From assembly GCA_045616505.1 (NCBI GenBank), contig JAZLGV010000110.1, forward strand, positions 1-9,543: 9,543 nucleotides of DNA. Reading direction: 5' to 3'. Below the pieces are notes generated by a model. The model was not told the origin of the DNA. It did not search any database and was given only the letters and a program-made list of their open reading frames with translations. The position numbers were made by a program, and so were the translations under genes. Each line of letters starts with the position of its first letter. Within the stretch, counting starts at the first letter, position 1. The stretch comes from JAKSUT01 sp045616505. GTDB taxonomy: Bacteria > Cyanobacteriota > Vampirovibrionia > Gastranaerophilales > Gastranaerophilaceae. This document shows positions 6,816 through 9,543 of the stretch, piece by piece.

Positions 6816-8123
6816 TTAATCTAAAACGCCGAATTTAGCATTTTCTTTCTTTGTATCTTTTACTTCATGTGCTTTTCCAATTTCTTTAGCATTTAAGCCA
6901 AATAATTGCGGATATTTAAGTTCCCCTGTACCAAATACAAGGTGCATAATGTTTTTTGTGATTGTAATTGCTGAAAACATTGAAACAATTACCCCTAAAG
7001 CAAGTGTTAAAGCGAAACCTTTTACAACACTTGTTCCAAGCATATAAAGAATTATACAAGTGATGATAGTAGACATATTAGAGTCAAAAATACTTGTGAA
7101 TGCTCTATCAAAACCTGCATTGATTGCCGTAAATAATGTTCTTCCTGCTCTTAATTCTTCTTTTGTTCTTTCAAAAATCAAAATGTTTGCATCAACTGCC
7201 ATACCAATTGAAAGAATGAAACCAGCGATACCTGCAAGAGTTAATGTTACTGGTATTGTTTTGAATAGTGCAAAAAGAATTATACTATAACAAACAAGTG
7301 CTAAGTCTGCGATTAGCCCTGGTAATCTGTAGTAGAACAACATAAATAGTGCTACAAAACCTAAACCGATAATACCTGCAATTTTTGATTTTGCGATACT
7401 ATCAGCACCTAGTGTAGGTCCTACAGTGTTTTCTTCAATGATTTTTGCTGGAACAGGCAAAGCACCTGCGTTTAGCAAATCAACCATTTTTTTAGCTTCT
7501 TCATATTCAAAACCGTTATCACCGCCTGAAATTTGAGCATTTCCACCAATGATTGGTTCTCTGATAACAGGAGCAGATTGAAGTTCTCCATTAAAATATA
7601 TTGCCATTGGCTGACCAACAAGTTTTGTTGTTAAATCAGCGAATTTTTTTGTTCCTTTGTCGTTGAATTGTAATTCTACAACCCATTGACCGTTTGCAGA
7701 AGTTGCAAGGTTTGCTCTGCTTAAATCATTACCAGATAAACCTGTTTCAATCCATTTGCCATCTTCTACTCCGGCTTTTGCTTCTTGCATGAATTTTAAT
7801 TCAGCAGTTTCACCGATAAATTCTTTAGCTTTTGATAAATCAGATACGTTTGGAATTTCAATTAAAAGACGTTTGTCGCCTGTTTGTTGAACAACAGTTT
7901 CTGAAACCCCAAGTTTGTTAACTCTGTTTTCAATAGCAAATCTTAATGAATCCATCATTTCAGGTGTGATTTTTGCTATATTGTTTGTAGTTTGAGCTTC
8001 AAGAACTAATCTTGAACCTCCAACCAAGTCTAAGCCTAATTTTGTTGGTTTTACAAAACTTACAATCCCGCAAGCAAGCACGATTGCAAATATTGCCCAA
8101 AACATGATTTTTTTGTTTTTCAT
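6816..8123 (-). CDS. secD: Protein translocase subunit SecD
   Basis: A 435-residue protein, shorter than E. coli SecD (about 615) but normal for compact SecD forms lacking the extra periplasmic insertion. TM1 is at about 6-23, followed by GLDLVGGSRLVLE (30-42), the D1 signature. The periplasmic P1 head follows (roughly 45-235), with IENRVNKLGVSE (64-75), LLIEIPNV (86-93) and ALPVPAKIIEE (221-231). VGPTLGADSI (234-243) leads to five C-terminal TM helices. GMAVDANILIFERTKEEL (307-324) is the D5 motif. Its Asp311 corresponds to the proton-translocation Asp519 of E. coli, and RAFTSIFDSN (340-349) is also typical. Secretion factors YajC and SecA are not in the window. Start: a GAGG lies 11 bases before the ATG. 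The 73-base gap from dapA contains a TATAAT at 8173-8178 with no convincing -35, so a separate promoter is possible but unproven. Confidence 0.97.
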   Translation of the reverse strand: MKNKKIMFWAIFAIVLACGIVSFVKPTKLGLDLVGGSRLVLEAQTTNNIAKITPEMMDSLRFAIENRVNKLGVSETVVQQTGDKRLLIEIPNVSDLSKAKEFIGETAELKFMQEAKAGVEDGKWIETGLSGNDLSRANLATSANGQWVVELQFNDKGTKKFADLTTKLVGQPMAIYFNGELQSAPVIREPIIGGNAQISGGDNGFEYEEAKKMVDLLNAGALPVPAKIIEENTVGPTLGADSIAKSKIAGIIGLGFVALFMLFYYRLPGLIADLALVCYSIILFALFKTIPVTLTLAGIAGFILSIGMAVDANILIFERTKEELRAGRTLFTAINAGFDRAFTSIFDSNMSTIITCIILYMLGTSVVKGFALTLALGVIVSMFSAITITKNIMHLVFGTGELKYPQLFGLNAKEIGKAHEVKDTKKENAKFGVLD

Positions 8124-8196
8124 TTTTCTCTATACCTCAACATATTTATTATTTGATTTTATCGAAAATAAAATTATATATAAGTTCTACAACAGA

Positions 8197-9090
8197 CTAA
8201 TTTTGTTCAAAATCGTCCATTACTTTATATAATATTTCTTTTTGTTCGTCAGAAAGTTCTACAAGTGGTCTTCTAACGTATTCTTGTATAAGTCCTTTTT
8301 TAGCAAGTGCTGCTTTTATTGGAACTGGATTTGATGTCATAAATAAGTTTTTGAAAATTGGATATAATTTTAAGTGCATATTTTTTGCAACTACGTAATT
8401 TCCATTTTTAAAATTATTTATCATTGATTTAATTTCTTTTCCCCATAAGTGAGAAGCAACAGAAACAACACCTTGTGCGCCAAGTGATAGCATTGGAAGT
8501 GTCAAACTGTCATCACCACAGTAAATAATGAAATCTTCAGGACAATTGATTTTTATTTCAGATATAACATCTAAATCATTATAACTTTGTTTTACCCCTG
8601 CAATATTTGAATATTTTTCTGATAAATATTTCATTGTGCTAACAGACATATTTGCACCAGTTCTTCCTGGGATGTTATACATAATAACAGGAAGATTTGT
8701 GCTTTCTGCTACTGCTGAAAAATGTTCTATCATGCCTTCTTGAGAAGGTTTGTTGTAATAAGGAACAACTGAAAGAATTGCATCTGCACCTTCTTTTGTT
8801 CCTAATTTTGTCATTTTTACAGCTGTTTCTGTACTGTTTGAACCAGCAGAGAATATAACTTTTGCTTTATTTTGGCATGCTCTTTTTGCAGTTGAAAGAA
8901 TTTCAATTTCTTCTTCATTTGTAAGAGTAGGACTTTCGCCAGTAGTTGCTGCTACTAAAACAGAATCAGAACCTGTTGAAACAACATGTTTTACAAGTTC
9001 TTCAATCTTTGAATAATCAACTTTTCTATCTTTATTAAATGGTGTAACTAGTGCTGTAATTACTTCACCTGCATCAAATCTTTTAACCAT
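8197..9090 (-). CDS. dapA: 4-hydroxy-tetrahydrodipicolinate synthase (DHDPS)
   Basis: A 297-residue cytosolic TIM-barrel enzyme. It condenses pyruvate with aspartate semialdehyde, the first committed step to diaminopimelate (for peptidoglycan) and lysine. All catalytic residues are visible: TTGESPTLTNEE with Thr49-Thr50 (E. coli Thr44-Thr45), Tyr112 in PYYNKPSQEG (Tyr107), Tyr138 and Arg143 in MYNIPGRTG (Tyr133, Arg138), and the Schiff-base lysine Lys167 in GVKQSY (Lys161). The ending NPVPIKAALAKKG is also typical. Length and motifs argue for DHDPS rather than N-acetylneuraminate lyase or KDG aldolase. The positions of the E. coli lysine-site residues His53 and His56 are Asn58 and Glu61, so feedback inhibition by lysine may be weak, as in many Gram-positive enzymes (inference). 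The start ATG is preceded by a full AGGAGG and the gene has its own -10 element. No other lysine-pathway gene is present. Confidence 0.97.
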   Translation of the reverse strand: MVKRFDAGEVITALVTPFNKDRKVDYSKIEELVKHVVSTGSDSVLVAATTGESPTLTNEEEIEILSTAKRACQNKAKVIFSAGSNSTETAVKMTKLGTKEGADAILSVVPYYNKPSQEGMIEHFSAVAESTNLPVIMYNIPGRTGANMSVSTMKYLSEKYSNIAGVKQSYNDLDVISEIKINCPEDFIIYCGDDSLTLPMLSLGAQGVVSVASHLWGKEIKSMINNFKNGNYVVAKNMHLKLYPIFKNLFMTSNPVPIKAALAKKGLIQEYVRRPLVELSDEQKEILYKVMDDFEQN

Positions 9091-9094
9091 ATAT

Positions 9095-9100
9095 CCTCCT
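9095..9100 (-). promoter_or_regulatory. Strong ribosome binding site of dapA
   Basis: A perfect AGGAGG on the minus strand lies 4 bases before the dapA ATG. It is the strongest Shine-Dalgarno in the window and fixes the start. It also shows that the host uses the canonical anti-SD sequence, which makes the SD-less MFS start stand out. Confidence 0.85.
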
Positions 9101-9114
9101 TAAATTTCCTTATT

Positions 9115-9142
9115 ATTATAAAACAAATAAGAAATATCTTAA
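9115..9142 (-). promoter_or_regulatory. Candidate dapA promoter
   Basis: On the minus strand a perfect -10 TATAAT (9115-9120) is preceded, with a 16-base spacer, by TTAAGA (9137-9142), matching TTGACA at 4 of 6 positions. Predicted transcription would start around 9108, giving a leader of about 18 bases carrying AGGAGG. It lies just downstream of the rpmB terminator, as expected for a new transcription unit. AT-rich sequence makes chance matches common, so the -35 is uncertain. Confidence 0.5.
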
Positions 9143-9185
9143 AATTTTTAGCACATTATTTACGTTCTGAAACAATATAAACGAA

Positions 9186-9212
9186 AACACCGATTTTTTA
9201 AAAATCGGTGTT
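9186..9212 (-). terminator. Intrinsic terminator of rpmB
   Basis: AACACCGATTTTT (9186-9198) and AAAAATCGGTGTT (9200-9212) form a perfect inverted repeat. About 11 pairs can form around a 5-base loop. On the minus strand the stem ends in TT and is followed by TTCGTTTATATTG. It lies 21 bases after the rpmB stop and before the dapA promoter, so it should end the rpmB transcript. The palindrome is nearly symmetric, but on the plus strand no T-run follows, which favours minus-strand termination. Confidence 0.85.
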
Positions 9213-9233
9213 CTGGAATTTTCAATAAAAAAA

Positions 9234-9425
9234 TTAAAGAGCTTTTTGAACTTTACCAGCTTTTAGGCATGAAGTACAAACTTTAACTTTTTTAACTGTA
9301 CCGTTGATATTAGCTTTAACTGTTTGTAAGTTTGGAGCTTGACGGTTTAAATTTTGTTTATGAGAAAAAGTTAGCTTTGCTGATTTCAAAGGTGTTTTTC
9401 CACATATTTCACATTGTCTTGACAT
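9234..9425 (-). CDS. rpmB: Large ribosomal subunit protein bL28 (zinc-binding form)
   Basis: A 63-residue basic protein of the usual bL28 length. It begins MSRQCEICGKTPL, contains the conserved SHKQNLNRQAPNLQ (residues 21-34), where the Asn-Leu-Gln matches the 'R..PNLQ' core of the family, and ends VKVCTSCLKAGKVQKAL. Cys5, Cys8, Cys50 and Cys53 form the zinc-ribbon of the 'C+' type; many bacteria carry a C-minus paralogue for zinc limitation. It binds 23S rRNA near the E site in the large subunit. The gene is monocistronic: it has its own promoter-like sequence and AAAGGAA site upstream, and a strong terminator downstream. Confidence 0.97.
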   Translation of the reverse strand: MSRQCEICGKTPLKSAKLTFSHKQNLNRQAPNLQTVKANINGTVKKVKVCTSCLKAGKVQKAL

Positions 9426-9432
9426 TATTCTG

Positions 9433-9439
9433 TTCCTTT
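9433..9439 (-). promoter_or_regulatory. Ribosome binding site of rpmB
   Basis: AAAGGAA on the minus strand lies 7 bases before the ATG at 9425-9423. It supports this as the start of L28. Confidence 0.7.
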
Positions 9440-9448
9440 ATTTTAATT

Positions 9449-9460
9449 ACTAGTGCTAGT
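9449..9460. promoter_or_regulatory. Small palindrome at the expected rpmB transcription start
   Basis: ACTAG-TG-CTAGT is a 5+5 base dyad with a 2-base centre. It sits directly downstream of the candidate -10 and so is positioned like an operator. No regulator is implied by the sequence, and short palindromes also arise by chance. Confidence 0.35.
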
Positions 9461-9462
9461 TA

Positions 9463-9491
9463 AACATAACCCAAAAAAAAACTATTTACAA
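9463..9491 (-). promoter_or_regulatory. Candidate rpmB promoter
   Basis: On the minus strand TTGTAA (9486-9491, 4 of 6 matches to TTGACA) and TATGTT (9463-9468, 4 of 6 matches to TATAAT) are separated by exactly 17 bases. The spacer contains a T9 run. Predicted transcription would start near 9456, inside a small palindrome, giving a leader of about 30 bases. The T-run might instead belong to a weak terminator of the upstream gene. Confidence 0.45.
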
Positions 9492-9497
9492 GTGGTT

Positions 9498-9542
9498 TTA
9501 AATTTTTATGTTAAGTTCTTTTAATTTTTCACTTCTTGAAAG
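9498..9542 (-). CDS. Possible C-terminal tail of an upstream gene (cut by window edge)
   Basis: One minus-strand frame enters from the right edge and reads LSRSEKLKELNIKI before TAA at 9500-9498. The charged, Lys-rich ending is protein-like and the stop sits 72 bases before rpmB, a normal gap. Only 14 codons are visible, which is within chance for this composition, and no family can be named. Confidence 0.27.
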   Translation of the reverse strand, partial: LSRSEKLKELNIKI

Positions 9543-9543
9543 G

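Noticed and set aside
8156..8178. AT-only hairpin (ATTTTAT/ATAAAAT) and TATAAT between dapA and secD as terminator or promoter
   Set aside because: The stem has only 7 A-T pairs and no following T-run, and no -35 is correctly spaced from the TATAAT. Both are expected by chance at this base composition.
9473..9481. T9 run on the minus strand as an intrinsic terminator of the upstream gene
   Set aside because: Only a weak 3-base core stem with mismatches precedes it, and it fits equally well as the spacer of the rpmB promoter.
9509..9543. Plus-strand ATG opening a frame MLSSFNFSLLER running off the right edge
   Set aside because: No Shine-Dalgarno precedes it, it opposes the direction of every other gene, and it overlaps the more protein-like minus-strand tail.

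Overview
This AT-rich window is densely packed, and every convincing gene is on the minus strand. Read in the direction of transcription (from high to low coordinates) the order is: possible tail of an upstream gene, rpmB (ribosomal protein L28), dapA (dihydrodipicolinate synthase), secD, secF, a 12-TM MFS exporter, a very large acidic single-pass membrane protein, a small sigma-factor-like DNA-binding protein, and the start of a zinc-ribbon protein that runs off the left edge. The long plus-strand open frames over the acidic gene are shadows of its repetitive Glu/Asp/Ser codons. I found no RNA gene, transposase, CRISPR array or integration site.

The organism looks like an uncultured, low-GC, Gram-negative-type bacterium. 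The best guess is a gut Melainabacteria/Vampirovibrionia (Gastranaerophilales) relative of the Cyanobacteria. The reasons are low GC with many ATA/AGA codons, separate short secD and secF genes, and a large protein whose N-terminal part resembles the cyanobacterial DUF1822 family. This is inference from protein character; no search was run.

Right part (about 8200-9543): rpmB has its own promoter-like sequence, a ribosome binding site and a clear hairpin terminator (9186-9212). A new -10 element (9115-9120) and a strong AGGAGG site then start dapA. Middle (about 4460-8196): dapA, secD, secF and the MFS gene follow with gaps of 73, 21 and 19 bases, so they may be co-transcribed. SecD and SecF together form the proton-driven accessory motor of the Sec translocon.

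Left part (1-4460): this is the unusual region. A 1210-residue protein has a folded cytosolic N-terminal domain, a Gly/Ala-rich hydrophobic stretch, several hundred residues of acidic low-complexity sequence, one transmembrane helix near residue 1010 and a TonB-C-like C-terminal domain. It is followed 29 bases later by a protein that looks like a reduced ECF sigma factor, with partial region 2, an acidic linker and a region 4 helix-turn-helix. A zinc-ribbon protein starts 6 bases after that. The arrangement suggests a membrane-to-transcription signalling module, which is the main candidate here for something undescribed. A 41-base imperfect hairpin separates this module from the MFS gene.
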